From UBA4732 sp963823075 (lineage in GTDB: Bacteria; Planctomycetota; Planctomycetia; Gemmatales; Gemmataceae), in NCBI GenBank assembly GCA_963823075.1, contig CAWGKE010000001.1, positions 434,001-498,000 on the forward strand: DNA of 64,000 nt, written 5' to 3'. How positions within the stretch are numbered: position 1 is the first letter of the stretch; every line of letters starts with the position of its first letter. Below, piece after piece: positions 35,392-44,460 of the stretch. A program made the translations under genes and the position numbers. The notes under the pieces were generated by a model, which saw only the letters and a program-made list of their open reading frames with translations, did no database searches and was not told where the DNA came from.

Positions 35392-35562
35392 TCAGGTCCG
35401 CGGCCGCGCGGCCTCCTTCGAGGTCGCGTAGGCTTGCGGGTTCTTGTCGAACTTTTGCTTGCAGCCAGTCGAGCAGAAGTAGTACGTCTGGCCGCCCTGC
35501 TCGCTCTTGCCGGCCGCCTGTTCGGGCTTGACGTTCATTCCGCACACGGGGTCTTTCGCCAT
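35392..35562 (-). CDS. Small YHS-domain protein
   Basis: A 56-aa protein missed by length filters. It begins MAKDPVCGMNV, the YHS-domain signature, and continues to TYYFCSTGCKQKFDKNPQAYA, with the paired Cys of the metal-binding fold (C7, C31, C35). The ATG at 35562 has a perfect ribosome site (GGAGGTGA) 6 bases upstream. YHS domains accompany copper, silver and other heavy-metal transporters as small metal chaperones or sensors. It lies divergent to the TolC gene, so it is probably part of the same metal-response locus. Confidence 0.85.
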   Translation of the reverse strand: MAKDPVCGMNVKPEQAAGKSEQGGQTYYFCSTGCKQKFDKNPQAYATSKEAARPRT

Positions 35563-35853
35563 AACAACTCACCTCCCTTCCTGGATGGAATAGGTCCGGC
35601 GGCCGCACCGGCCGCCGACAAACCGTTTGCACCCTACTCCAAAGAGCAACAATTGTACCGACGGCGCCCCGAAGAATGGGCTTTCCGCTGCCGCTTCGTC
35701 GGCCTCGAAGGGATTGCGAGACGGCATACGACGGCCGGTCCTGGCGGATTTGCCGAAGATGCGGTGGTTGGCGGGCCGATGACAAAGGCGAGGCGCCGGC
35801 CGAGCGGGCGGTTCGCCGGAGTTTTCCGCGCAACGGGGCCGAGGATGCGTGCC

Positions 35854-37213
35854 ATGAGACGCTGCATGGATCTCTGGGCGACGCTGGCGTGCCTTGCCTT
35901 GCTGTCGCAAGCAATGGGCGCCGGGCCGCTGCCGGCCGGCTCCCCTCCCGCGGCGCCGGCCCCGTTCGCGGATTCGTCGCCGCTCACCGCCGACGCTTTG
36001 GTCGAACAGGTGCTGGCGCAACCCGTCTGTGGCCCAGATGGCCGCCGCCGCCGCCGCCGCCGCCGCTCGCTACCCGCAGGCCGTTTCCCTCGAAGACCCC
36101 ATGCTCGGCGCCACCGGCAGCCCGCGCATCTTCAACCACACGGACGACGGCGGTTACCGCGTGGAATTGTCGCAGAAATACCCGTGGCCGGGGAAGCTCG
36201 CCCTCCGCGGCGAGAACGCCGCCGCGGAGGCCCGCGCCGCGGGGCAGGACGTCGAAGACACGCGCCTCCAGCTCGCCCAGGCGGCCCGCGAAGCCTTCGC
36301 CGACTATTACCTGGCGGGCCGCGGCCTGGCCGTGAACAAGGAGGCGCTGGACCTGCTGGCAAGCATCCAGAGCAACCAGGAGTCGCTCTTCAAGACGGGC
36401 AAGATCCCCGAGCCGGATCTGCTCCAGACCCGGGTGGAAATCGGCCGGCAGCGCGAGCGGCAACTGACCCTGGAGCGAATGCTTCAGGTGGCCCGCGCCC
36501 GCATCAACACCCTGCTGCATCTGCCGCCCGACGCCCCCCTGCCGCCGCCGCCCGAGCAAGTTCCCGCCGGCGGCCCGTTGCCGAACGAGGAGGCCCTCCG
36601 CGCCCTCGCGCTCGCCCAACGGCCGGACCTCAAGGCGCTGGCCGAACACATCGCGGCCGAACAGGCGTCGCTGGGGCTGGCCCACAAGGACTACTACCCC
36701 GACTTCGAGGTCATGGCGGCCTACGACGACTTCTGGAACGAACGGCAGCTGCGGCCGCAACTCGCCGTGCGCATGAACCTGCCCGTCCGACTGGCGAAGC
36801 GGGACGCCGCGGTGCAGGAGATGGAGGCGAAAATCGGCCAGCGCATCGCGGAGCTGAACCGGCTGACCGACGACGTGAACCTGGCGGTGGACCAGGCCTA
36901 CCAGGAGACGGCGGAGAGCGACAAGACGGTGAACCTGTACGAGAAGACCATTTTGTCGGACGCCGAGCTGAACGTGAAATCCGCCCAAACGTCCTACACC
37001 ACGGGGAAAATCCCCGCCGTGACCCTGCTCGACGCCGAGCGCAACCTCATCGACCTGCGCGACCGTCACTACGAGGCGCTGGCCGACGCCTTTCGGCGGC
37101 GGGCGGCGCTGGAGCGGGCCGTCGGTGGGCCGCTCGACCCGGCGGCGGCAGGCAAGCTTCCGGGCGTCCCCTGCAACTCGCCGTCCAGGCCCGTTCTCCA
37201 GCCGCTGCACTGA
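35854..37213 (+). CDS. TolC-family outer membrane efflux protein (one frameshift)
   Basis: About 453 aa. The start at ATG 35854 is preceded by GAGG; a signal peptide (LWATLACLALLSQAMG) follows. The first 55 residues lie in one frame (SPLTADALVEQVLAQ), then near 36020 the frame changes to NPSVAQMAAAAAAAAARYPQ, which restores the usual TolC beginning. The rest shows long coiled helices and repeated halves (ELSQKYPWPGKLALRGENA, then LAVRMNLPVRLAKRDAAVQE). It is the outer-membrane channel of a tripartite pump, with the RND protein and adaptor on the opposite strand; the two stop codons are 3 bases apart. A second ATG at 35845 is too close to the GAGG. Confidence 0.82.
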
Positions 37214-37216
37214 CGA

Positions 37217-40200
37217 TTATGCCGGCGTCACGGCCTCCGGCGGGGCGGGCGGCCGGGACGCGGCGGGATGCCCGGCCCCTCGGACCTCGGCCCACCATTT
37301 CCAGATCGTATAAATCGCCGGATAGATCAGCAGCTCCAGCAGGAACGACGTGACGATGCCGCCGACCATCGGAGCGGCGATGCGCTTCATCACGTCCGCC
37401 CCCGTCCCCGTGGACCACATGATGGGCAACAGGCCCATCAGGATCGCCATCACCGTCATCATCTTGGGCCGCACCCGCTGCACCGCCCCCTCCAGCACCG
37501 CGTCTTCCAGGTCTTTCAGCCCGTTCATCCGGCCTTCTTTTTTCCGGCGGTCGTAAGCGTGGTCCAGATAGAGCAGCATCACCACGCCGGTCTCGGCGTC
37601 CACCCCCGCCAGCGCGATGATTCCGACCCAGACCGCCACGCTCAGGTTGTAGCCCAGCAGCCACAGCAGCAGGAACGCCCCCGTCAGCGAGAACGGCACC
37701 GCCAGCAGCACGATCAGCACCTTGACCACCGAGCGCGTGTTGAAGTAGAGCAGCACAAAAATCGCCGCCAAGGTCACCGGGATGACGTAGGCGAGCCGCT
37801 CGCCGGCCCGTTGCATCGACTCGTAGTCGCCGCTCCACTCCAGGCGGTAGCCCGGCGGCAGCTTCACGTTTTTCTCCACCATCGCCTTGGCGTCTCGCAT
37901 GTACCCGCCCACGTCCCGCCCGGCCACGTCGATGTAAACGTCGCCGACCAGCTGCGCCTCTTCGCTCTTGACCATGCCCGGCCCTTGGACCAGCTTCAGG
38001 TCGGCCAACTCGTCGAGCGGAACCTGGCCGCCGGCCGGCGTCTCCACCAGCACCCGCCGCAGCTCCCACAGGTCGCTGCGGAAGGCCCGGCCGTAGCGAA
38101 CGTTGACTGGGTAGCGCTCCCGCCCCTCCACGGTCGTCGTCACGTCGGCCCCGCCCACCGCCGACTGAATCACCTCCTCCACGTCCGCAACGGTCAGGCC
38201 GTAGCGGGCGATGGCGTCGCGCTTGGGCGTGAAATCCAGATAATAGCCCTCCGCCACGCGCTCGGCAAAGGCGCTGCTCGTTCCGGGGACCATGCCGACG
38301 TGCATCTGCACCTCCTGGCTGATCCGGCTGATCTCCTGGAGGTCCGGGCCGTACACCTTGACGCCGATGGGGGTGCGCAAGCCGGTCGAGAGCATGTCGA
38401 TGCGGTTCTTGATCGGCATGGTCCAGACGTTGGTGAAGCCGACCGGCCCCATCGCCCCCCGGCCGGCGCCAAGCTTCTCCTTCAGCAGCCGGTCCATCGC
38501 GGCCTTCAGCCGGTCGGGCGTCATGCCCGGCCGCCACTGCTCCGGCGGCTTGAGCGTGATGGTCGTCTCGATCATCTCCAGCGGCGCCGGGTCGGTGGCC
38601 GTCTCGGCCCGGCCCGCCTTGGCGAACACGCTCGCCACCTCGGGGACCGTCATCAGCACCTTGTCCTGCTCTTGGATCGCCGACCGCATCACGTCGATGG
38701 ACGGCCCCGGCAGCGTCATCGGCATGTAGAGCAGCGACTCCTCCCACAAGGGCGGCATGAACTCCGACCCCAGCGCGAGGAAGACCGGCACGGCGGCCGC
38801 CACCGCCAGGACGGCCAGGAGCACCATCGTGTAGCGCCAGCGCAGGGCCAGGCGGGCGAAGGGGTGGTAGGCCCAGACCAGGAATCGGTTGATCGGGTTC
38901 TTCTCCTCCGGCGAGATGCGGCCGCGGATCAGCAGCGCCATCAGGAAGGGCGCCACGGTGAGGGACAGCAGGGCCGCGAAGAACATGGAGAACGTCTTCG
39001 TGTAGGCCAGCGGCTTGAATAGCCGGCCTTCCTGATCCTGGAGGGCGAAGACCGGCAGGAAGCTGACGGTGATGACCAGCAGCGAGAAGAACAGCGTCGG
39101 CCCCACCTCCTTCGCCGCCTCAATGATGACTTCCGTGCGGCCGCGCTGCCGTTCCTTGGGTTTGGTCTGTTCAAGCTCAATGTGCTTGTGGGCGTTCTCG
39201 ATCATGATGATGGAAGCGTCCACCATCACCCCGATGGCGATGGCGATGCCGCCCAGGCTCATGATGTTCGAGGTCAGCCCCAGGACCTTCATGGCCAGCA
39301 GGGCCAGCAGCACCGCCAGCGGCAACGTCAGCACCGCCACGAGGGCGCTGCGCAGGTGGAACAGGAACACGACGCAGACCAGGCTGACGATGACGCTCTC
39401 CTCGATCAGCTTCTCGCGCAGCGTGGCGACGGAATGCTCGATCAACTCGGAGCGGTCGTAGACGACGTGGACCTCGACGCCCTCGGGCAGGGACGGCTGC
39501 ACCGCGTCATGCAGCTTCTGTTTGACCCGCTGGATCACGTCGTAGACGTTCTCGCCGAAGCGGACGACGACCACGCCGCCGGCCGCGTCGCCCAGACCGT
39601 TGTAGTCCACCACGCCGCGGCGGATCTCCGGGCCGATCTGCACGAAACCCACGTCGCGGACGCGGATCGGCGTGCCGTCCGGCTGCGCCCCCAGGCTGAC
39701 CTCCTCGATGTCCTTCGCGCCCTTGAAGTAGCCGCGCCCGCGCACCATGTACTCGCGGCCGGTGAACTCCAGCACGCGGCCGCCGGTCTCTTGATTGCCG
39801 GCCCGGACGCGCTCGACCACGCGGTTGATCGGGACCTTGTAGGCCAGCAGCTTGTCGGGGTCGAGCGTCACCTGATACTGCTTGACGAAGCCGCCCACGG
39901 AGGCGACCTCGGCGACGCCGGGCACGGCGCGGAGCTGGTACTGCACGTTCCAGTCCTGGAGGCTGCGCAGCGCGGCGAGGTCGTGCTTGCCGGACGTATC
40001 GGTAAGGACGTACTCCAGGCCCCAGCCGACGCCGGTGGCGTCAGGTCCGAGCCGGGGCGCGGCCTCCGCGGGCAGCTTGCCGGCCATGCCGCTGAGGTAC
40101 TCCAGCACGCGGCTGCGCGCCCAATAGAGGTCCGTGCCGTCCTCGAAGATGACGTAGACGAGCGAGAAGCCGAAGAATGAGCTGGCCCGCACCGCCTTGA

Positions 40201-40435
40201 CGCGCGGGGCGGAGAGGAGCTGGGTGACGATGGGGTAGGTGACCTGATCTTCGATCACGTTGGGGCTTTGGTCGGCCCATTCGGTGTAGACGATTACCTG
40301 CACGTCGGACAGGTCGGGGATGGCGTCCAGCGGCGTGTTGTAGACGGCCCAGACGCCGGCGGCGACGATGGCTGCGATGAGGAGGACGATCAGGAAGCGG
40401 TTGCGGGCGCTGAAGGCGATGATGCGTGCGAGCAT
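37217..40435 (-). CDS. cusA: Heavy-metal efflux RND transporter (CusA/CzcA family)
   Basis: A 1072-aa, intact inner-membrane pump of the HME-RND family, which exports Cu(I)/Ag(I) or Zn/Co/Cd using the proton gradient. The N-terminus has RNRFLIVLLIAAIVAAGVWA followed by NTPLDAIPDLSDVQVIVYTEW, the HME signature. The proton-relay helix 4 shows GGIAIAIGVMVDASIIMIENAHKH. The periplasmic Met/Ala pattern and the Met-rich adaptor suggest copper or silver rather than zinc. It follows the cusB gene on the same strand, across two palindromic repeats, and the ATG at 40435 lies 3 bases from one of them. It converges with the TolC gene. Confidence 0.92.
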   Translation of the reverse strand: MLARIIAFSARNRFLIVLLIAAIVAAGVWAVYNTPLDAIPDLSDVQVIVYTEWADQSPNVIEDQVTYPIVTQLLSAPRVKAVRASSFFGFSLVYVIFEDGTDLYWARSRVLEYLSGMAGKLPAEAAPRLGPDATGVGWGLEYVLTDTSGKHDLAALRSLQDWNVQYQLRAVPGVAEVASVGGFVKQYQVTLDPDKLLAYKVPINRVVERVRAGNQETGGRVLEFTGREYMVRGRGYFKGAKDIEEVSLGAQPDGTPIRVRDVGFVQIGPEIRRGVVDYNGLGDAAGGVVVVRFGENVYDVIQRVKQKLHDAVQPSLPEGVEVHVVYDRSELIEHSVATLREKLIEESVIVSLVCVVFLFHLRSALVAVLTLPLAVLLALLAMKVLGLTSNIMSLGGIAIAIGVMVDASIIMIENAHKHIELEQTKPKERQRGRTEVIIEAAKEVGPTLFFSLLVITVSFLPVFALQDQEGRLFKPLAYTKTFSMFFAALLSLTVAPFLMALLIRGRISPEEKNPINRFLVWAYHPFARLALRWRYTMVLLAVLAVAAAVPVFLALGSEFMPPLWEESLLYMPMTLPGPSIDVMRSAIQEQDKVLMTVPEVASVFAKAGRAETATDPAPLEMIETTITLKPPEQWRPGMTPDRLKAAMDRLLKEKLGAGRGAMGPVGFTNVWTMPIKNRIDMLSTGLRTPIGVKVYGPDLQEISRISQEVQMHVGMVPGTSSAFAERVAEGYYLDFTPKRDAIARYGLTVADVEEVIQSAVGGADVTTTVEGRERYPVNVRYGRAFRSDLWELRRVLVETPAGGQVPLDELADLKLVQGPGMVKSEEAQLVGDVYIDVAGRDVGGYMRDAKAMVEKNVKLPPGYRLEWSGDYESMQRAGERLAYVIPVTLAAIFVLLYFNTRSVVKVLIVLLAVPFSLTGAFLLLWLLGYNLSVAVWVGIIALAGVDAETGVVMLLYLDHAYDRRKKEGRMNGLKDLEDAVLEGAVQRVRPKMMTVMAILMGLLPIMWSTGTGADVMKRIAAPMVGGIVTSFLLELLIYPAIYTIWKWWAEVRGAGHPAASRPPAPPEAVTPA

Positions 40436-40438
40436 AAA

Positions 40439-40514
40439 AGCCTATCCCAAAACCACCGTCGATCATGACGATTCTCGTCAAATTGGTGATGTTTCGACGG
40501 TTTTGGGATAGGCT
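40439..40514. mobile_element. MITE-like inverted repeat between cusB and cusA
   Basis: The left arm AGCCTATCCCAAAACC-ACC-GTCGA (40439-40462) and the right arm TCGACGGTTTTGGGATAGGCT (40494-40514) are inverted copies apart from a 3-base insert. AGCCTATCCCAAAA-type ends resemble those of IS5-like elements. It provides the untranslated leader of cusA. Confidence 0.65.
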
Positions 40515-40539
40515 CTAAGGCTCCCGTCGCAGGCGTCGG

Positions 40540-40564
40540 TAGGGACGGGGCGACCCCGCCCCTA
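40540..40564. repeat. TAGGG...CCCTA palindrome carrying the cusB stop codon
   Basis: TAGGGACGGGG-CGA-CCCCGCCCCTA is a near-perfect palindrome (one mismatch). Its last three bases, read on the minus strand, are the TAG stop of cusB. Confidence 0.7.
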
Positions 40565-41860
40565 CTTCTTCCCGTCGTCCATTTTCATGCCCGGCATATC
40601 TTTCATGTCGTCCTTGCCGCCCTTTTGCTGCCCCTTCTTGCCGCCCATGTCCATGCCGGGCATGTTCATCATTCCCATCCCCACGCTCAGCCGGCTCTCA
40701 GAGTCGATCAGGAAGTTGGCCGAGGTCGCCACCGCGTCGCCCGCCTTGAGAGGGCCGTTCAGCACTTGAAAGCGCCCATCCTCGAACCGCAGCGGGCTGA
40801 TCTTCACCTCCACCGGTATGAAACGACCTTCCGACTCCGCTTTGTAGGCGATGTCGCGGTCGCCGGTGCGGAGGACGGCGCCGGCCGGCACGAGAAGGCC
40901 GGTCCCCATCGTGTGCTGGATGACAAGGTTGGCGAACATGCCCGGCTTGAGCCGGCCGTCGGGGTTCGGCAGCTCGACGCGCACCTCGACAGTTCGCGCC
41001 GGCTCTTCCACGACGGCCTGGATGAACGCGACCTTGGCCGGTGGCAACGCCCGATCGGGCAGAGCGGGCAGCGTCACCGACACCGGCTGGCCGATCTCGA
41101 TGTGCGGCAGCTCGTACTCGTAGACCTTGGCCTGCACCCAGACGGTCGAGAGGTCGGCCAGGGTGAACAGCTCCTCCTTGGAGGTGACGTACTGCCCCTC
41201 GAAAGCGTTGCGGGCCAGGACCGTCCCCTCCTGCGGGCTGCGCAGGGTCAGGATCGTCTCCGGCTTGCCGCTGTCTTCGATCTTCTTGATCTCGTCGGCG
41301 GGCACGTCCCACAATTCCAACCGCTGCCGGGCCAGGTCGGCCAGCGACGACTGCCCGGCCTTGCGAGCGTCCAGATATTGCTGCTGAGTGGTCACGAAGT
41401 CCGGGCTGTAGATGGACAGCAGTGGATCGCCCTTCTTCACGGGCTTGCCGATGTAATCCACGAACACCGTCTTGACCCAGCCCTCCGTGCGAAGGTGGAC
41501 GTGGGCGATCCGGGTTTCGTCCGGCCGGACGATGCCGACGGTGCGGACGCTCATCCGCAGCGGCCCCTCCTCGACGCGGCCGACCGTCACGCCGATGCGC
41601 TGCTGGATTTCGTAGGGGATGCTCACGTCTTCATGGCCAGGCACGGGGGACGTTGCGTTAGGCCCCATGTCCATGCCGGCCATGTCGGTTCCGGCCGTTT
41701 CGGCGCCGGCGGCCGGGCGGCCGTGCCACAAACCAGTCACCCAGGCCTCGACCGGGGCCAGCCAGCCGCGGGCGTGCGCGAACCACAAGCCGGCCGCGGC
41801 TGCCAGCAGCGCGGCGGCGATTGCCGATCCGATCAGCCATTTCCGATGGTTCGCCGCCAT
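40562..41860 (-). CDS. cusB: Efflux RND periplasmic adaptor (CusB/HlyD family)
   Basis: A 432-aa membrane-fusion protein that links the RND pump to the outer-membrane channel. The ATG at 41860 follows AGGGGGA. A membrane anchor (WLIGSAIAAALLAAAAGLWF) is followed by a Met-rich stretch (TDMAGMDMGP, about 60-70), the CusB-type barrel/lipoyl core (GWVKTVFVDYIGKPVKKGDPL, IYSPDFVTTQQQYL) and a C-terminal Met/Lys-rich tail (GMGMMNMPGMDMGG and DMKDMPGMKMDDGKK). Met clusters bind Cu(I)/Ag(I) in this family and support copper or silver as substrate. The stop codon is part of a palindromic repeat. The frame is intact. Confidence 0.9.
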   Translation of the reverse strand: MAANHRKWLIGSAIAAALLAAAAGLWFAHARGWLAPVEAWVTGLWHGRPAAGAETAGTDMAGMDMGPNATSPVPGHEDVSIPYEIQQRIGVTVGRVEEGPLRMSVRTVGIVRPDETRIAHVHLRTEGWVKTVFVDYIGKPVKKGDPLLSIYSPDFVTTQQQYLDARKAGQSSLADLARQRLELWDVPADEIKKIEDSGKPETILTLRSPQEGTVLARNAFEGQYVTSKEELFTLADLSTVWVQAKVYEYELPHIEIGQPVSVTLPALPDRALPPAKVAFIQAVVEEPARTVEVRVELPNPDGRLKPGMFANLVIQHTMGTGLLVPAGAVLRTGDRDIAYKAESEGRFIPVEVKISPLRFEDGRFQVLNGPLKAGDAVATSANFLIDSESRLSVGMGMMNMPGMDMGGKKGQQKGGKDDMKDMPGMKMDDGKK

Positions 41861-41885
41861 TAAATTCCCCCTGTGAAGAGGCGCG

Positions 41886-42563
41886 TCAAGTCGCCGTCCC
41901 CGCCTTGGCGACATTATAGCGATCCGGATCCTCCTCAAACTGGCGCCGGCACTGCTCGGTGCAGAAGAAGTGCTTCACGCCCCGGTATTCTGCTTCCGAC
42001 GCGGCATTGAGCTTGTTGATGCGCATGCCGCAGACCGGGTCGGTGACCAGGTTCTCGTCCTGATACTCCTGCACGGTTTCCGTCTTGAGGTAGGCGTCCA
42101 CGAAAGCGAGGATCTGTTCCTCCACCCAGGCGGCGACCTTGGCTTCGTCCACAGCGTCATTCGGCATGACGAGGTGCGCCCGGGCGTTGACCGGGACGAA
42201 GGCGGGAAGGATGTGCAAGTCGTACTCCACGGCGACGTTGCGGGCGTCGCCGTCGCGCGTAACGCCGAACTCGACGGTCGCCGTGGCCGGAAACCGTGGA
42301 CTGTGCGGGAAGCGGCAGACCAGGCTGTGCCGCGTCTGTTCCACCTGCGGCGGCGGCGCGTCGGTGAAGCAGTCGAGGAGCTTCCCCACCCGCGGCTGGA
42401 TCACCGCGTTCATGAGCCGATCGGCCACGGCCGTGTAGCGCTTCAGGCGCTCGTCCAAGTGGTTCATTTCGACGGCCACTTGGTCGCGCCGCTCGCGGCG
42501 GCCGTTGCCGCTGATCGTGAGCTTGTCGCGGATTCGGGTCTCGAAATCGTTGATGGGGGTCAT
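41886..42563 (-). CDS. YHS-domain protein with conserved N-terminal region
   Basis: A 225-aa protein. The C-terminus is a YHS domain: NLVTDPVCGMRINKLNAASE, then YRGVKHFFCTEQCRRQFEEDPDRY, with the paired Cys for metal binding. The N-terminal 160 residues (HLDERLKRYTAVADRLM, VEYDLHILPAFVPVNARAHL) form a soluble alpha/beta region that I did not recognise. The ATG at 42563 follows GAAGGCGGG; the frame is open upstream to 42683 without a reason to use it. It sits 25 bases before cusB on the same strand, so it belongs to the metal-efflux operon and may sense or deliver the metal. Confidence 0.75.
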   Translation of the reverse strand: MTPINDFETRIRDKLTISGNGRRERRDQVAVEMNHLDERLKRYTAVADRLMNAVIQPRVGKLLDCFTDAPPPQVEQTRHSLVCRFPHSPRFPATATVEFGVTRDGDARNVAVEYDLHILPAFVPVNARAHLVMPNDAVDEAKVAAWVEEQILAFVDAYLKTETVQEYQDENLVTDPVCGMRINKLNAASEAEYRGVKHFFCTEQCRRQFEEDPDRYNVAKAGTAT

Positions 42564-42630
42564 GACCCGCCTTCTTTCATGCTGTCGTTCAAGAGCGCGG
42601 CCGGATCGCGCCGACCGCGCGGCGGCCGAC

Positions 42631-43400
42631 TCACTTCGGCGGCGGTTCGGCCGCCTTGGCCTTGAGTTCCTTGACCTTGGCAAGGGTCTTAAGCGGATCC
42701 GCCTTGGCTTCTTTCAGGCACGCCTCGCAGCAGACGAACACCGGCTCGTCCTTGAGCGTCACCTTCAGCGGCACGCCCACCGCGCCTAGCTGCGTGTCGC
42801 TCTCCACCACGCAGAACTTCTGGGCCTCCGCCAGCTTCCGGTCTTCCGGCGACAGCTTGGCCAGGTTGGCTTCGACTTCCGCGTTCTTCTCCGTCGGCTT
42901 CACCGCCTTTTGCAGGAAGATGCAGTGTTCCTCCCCGGCCTTGACCGGGACGGCGACCTCCTTGCTGACCCAGTGGCCGTCCTCGGCCCAAGCCACGCGA
43001 ACCGTGTAGTAGTACTGCTTGCCGTCGGCTTCGAGGGCGGGAGAACGGTAGAGGCGCTCTACGCCGGTGGAGGTGGTCGGGTTCCCGTCGATCCACACGA
43101 GGGCGTCCTCGGCGACGTGGGCCATCAGCACGACGCGGTCGGCGTCCCCTGGCTCGGCCTTGACGGGGACGGACGTGACTACCAGCCGGTACTTCATGGG
43201 CTGGACGGTGATGGCCGCTGACGGCGGCACAGATGGTCGGACGGTTTCCGTATAGCCCGGGAAGTTGGGCTTCGTCCACGGGGGCGGCCAGTCGGACGGC
43301 TCGCCGGGGCCGGGGCGGCCGGCGCGGGCGGTTCCGGCCAGCACCAGGCCAGCCAGCAGGGCGACGAAGGCGAGCAGTTTTGCGTAATCGTTTTCTCCAT
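42631..43400 (-). CDS. TIGR03000-type exported protein with Cys-rich metal-like tail (frameshifted)
   Basis: About 256 aa after adding one base at the T-run 43378-43381 (A-run on the coding strand). That correction joins the ATG at 43400 (MEKTITQ) to a proper signal peptide, KLLAFVALLAGLVLAGTARA. Then comes a TIGR03000-like domain (RVVLMAHVAEDALVWIDGNP, TGVERLYRSPAL, YYYTVRVAWAEDG), typical of planctomycetes. The C-terminus (KFCVVESDTQLGAVGVPLKVTL, DEPVFVCCEACLKEAKADP) resembles metal-binding tails found with heavy-metal pumps. It is the first gene of the minus-strand efflux operon. Without the correction, only an internal GTG at 43344 would be available, inside the signal peptide. Confidence 0.7.
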
Positions 43401-43530
43401 GCGCGGGCGAAAGACTGCCCCGGTGTTCCGCATCTGTCGTGCCGTTCGCGCCGCCCCGGACGTGCTGGCGCTGTCCCGCGGCGGAATTCTGCTCAGATTA
43501 GCAACTTACGCGAGCGGCAGCAGGAATGAT

Positions 43531-43602
43531 ACCCGTAGCCGCATTCGCCAGAATGCGGGCCGACAGCCATTCACCCGCATTCCAGCGAATGCGGCTGCGG
43601 GT
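43531..43602. repeat. 29-bp imperfect inverted repeat
   Basis: The left arm starts ACCCGTAGCCGCATTCGCC and its inverted copy ends GAATGCGGCTGCGGGT; 26 of 29 positions match. Each arm also contains the smaller palindrome CGCATTCGC/GAATGCGG. It lies in the 630-base gap between the efflux operon and the chemotaxis cluster, which carries no gene I can support. Confidence 0.6.
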
Positions 43603-43755
43603 AAGGTATTTCCCGCCCCTCGCCTTACGCAATCGAGCTATCGGGGCATCCCTGTCGCTCGACGGCTACAGCCCGGCGACGGTGGAACGCGCCCCTTCCC
43701 GGTGTGCGGGAATGGTCCAGAACCGCACACCGCCTGACTCCCATCCGCACGCCGC

Positions 43756-43819
43756 TAGGAGTCTGTTCCGGAGCCCCTCCCCCCCAAGGAGAGAGGGGAG
43801 CCTTATGGAACAGACTCTA
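43756..43819. repeat. Short element bounded by AGTCTGTTCC inverted repeats
   Basis: TAGGAGTCTGTTCC (43756-43769) and GGAACAGACTCTA (43807-43819) are inverted ends enclosing a CCCCTCCCCCC/GAGAGGGGAG palindrome of the dispersed CT/AG-rich family. It looks like a miniature element or a nested pair of repeats. Confidence 0.6.
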
Positions 43820-44031
43820 ACGAGGCCGGTGGCGCCGACTCTGCGGACGGAGAACCTGCGGTCGGCGCCGTGATCCGGCAATTCCTGTGCGGCAGCAATT
43901 CTGCGACTCCGCTGGTGAGTTTTTTGAGGCCGCAGCTTTCGGCCGAGCGCTCCAGGGCGCCGGCGCGTCCTATAGTTGACACGTGGGGCGGACCCGGTGG
44001 GTCCGCCGAGACCCCGCCGGCATCCGCCCGG

Positions 44032-44460
44032 ATGAAACGCATGGCATCCTTCATTTCCGATCGTCTGCTTGCGGCCCCTTCGCAGCCTCCCCCTGGTGCG
44101 ACTGCGTACGCGACGCGACCGCGCATGGAACGGCGGCTGCAACGGGAAACGGCGGCGCTGTTCCTGGAAGAGTATCCGCAATGGCTGGCGGAAATGGGGG
44201 GCGACCTCCGCCTGGGGGATGTCGGCCGCCTCTGCTTCGCGGCCCACCGCGTCCGCGGCGCCCTGGGCTGCTTCGCCCGCCCCAGCGCGTATGAGCTGGC
44301 GCGGCAGCTGGAAGCGTGCGCCCGTGCGGGAGATCTGGCCGGCGCCGCGCGCGCCTTCGCCGCGCTGGAATCCGCCCTGCTCCAGATGGTCCCCGACCTG
44401 GCCGCCCAGGCGCGACCATCGACTCTCCATTTCGTCCTCAATACGGGGGCCGCGTCGTGA
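44032..44460 (+). CDS. Hpt-domain phosphotransfer protein
   Basis: A 142-aa protein with a histidine phosphotransfer helix bundle: FAAHRVRGALGCFARPSAYEL (about 64-84) is the Hpt motif with the phosphorylatable His and the usual small-Gly step (Arg replaces the common Lys). ELARQLEACARAGDLAGAARAFAALE completes the bundle. The start is uncertain: ATG 44032 is used here; ATG 44125 or an upstream GTG at 43870 are possible and none has a good ribosome site. Its stop overlaps the receiver gene's GTG (GTGA). It probably relays phosphate between CheA and receivers in this cluster. Confidence 0.7.
   Translation: MKRMASFISDRLLAAPSQPPPGATAYATRPRMERRLQRETAALFLEEYPQWLAEMGGDLRLGDVGRLCFAAHRVRGALGCFARPSAYELARQLEACARAGDLAGAARAFAALESALLQMVPDLAAQARPSTLHFVLNTGAAS

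Noticed and set aside
40041..40481. Open frame across the cusA start region
   Set aside because: It is a shifted frame of cusA and the repeat; the product is Arg/His-rich nonsense.
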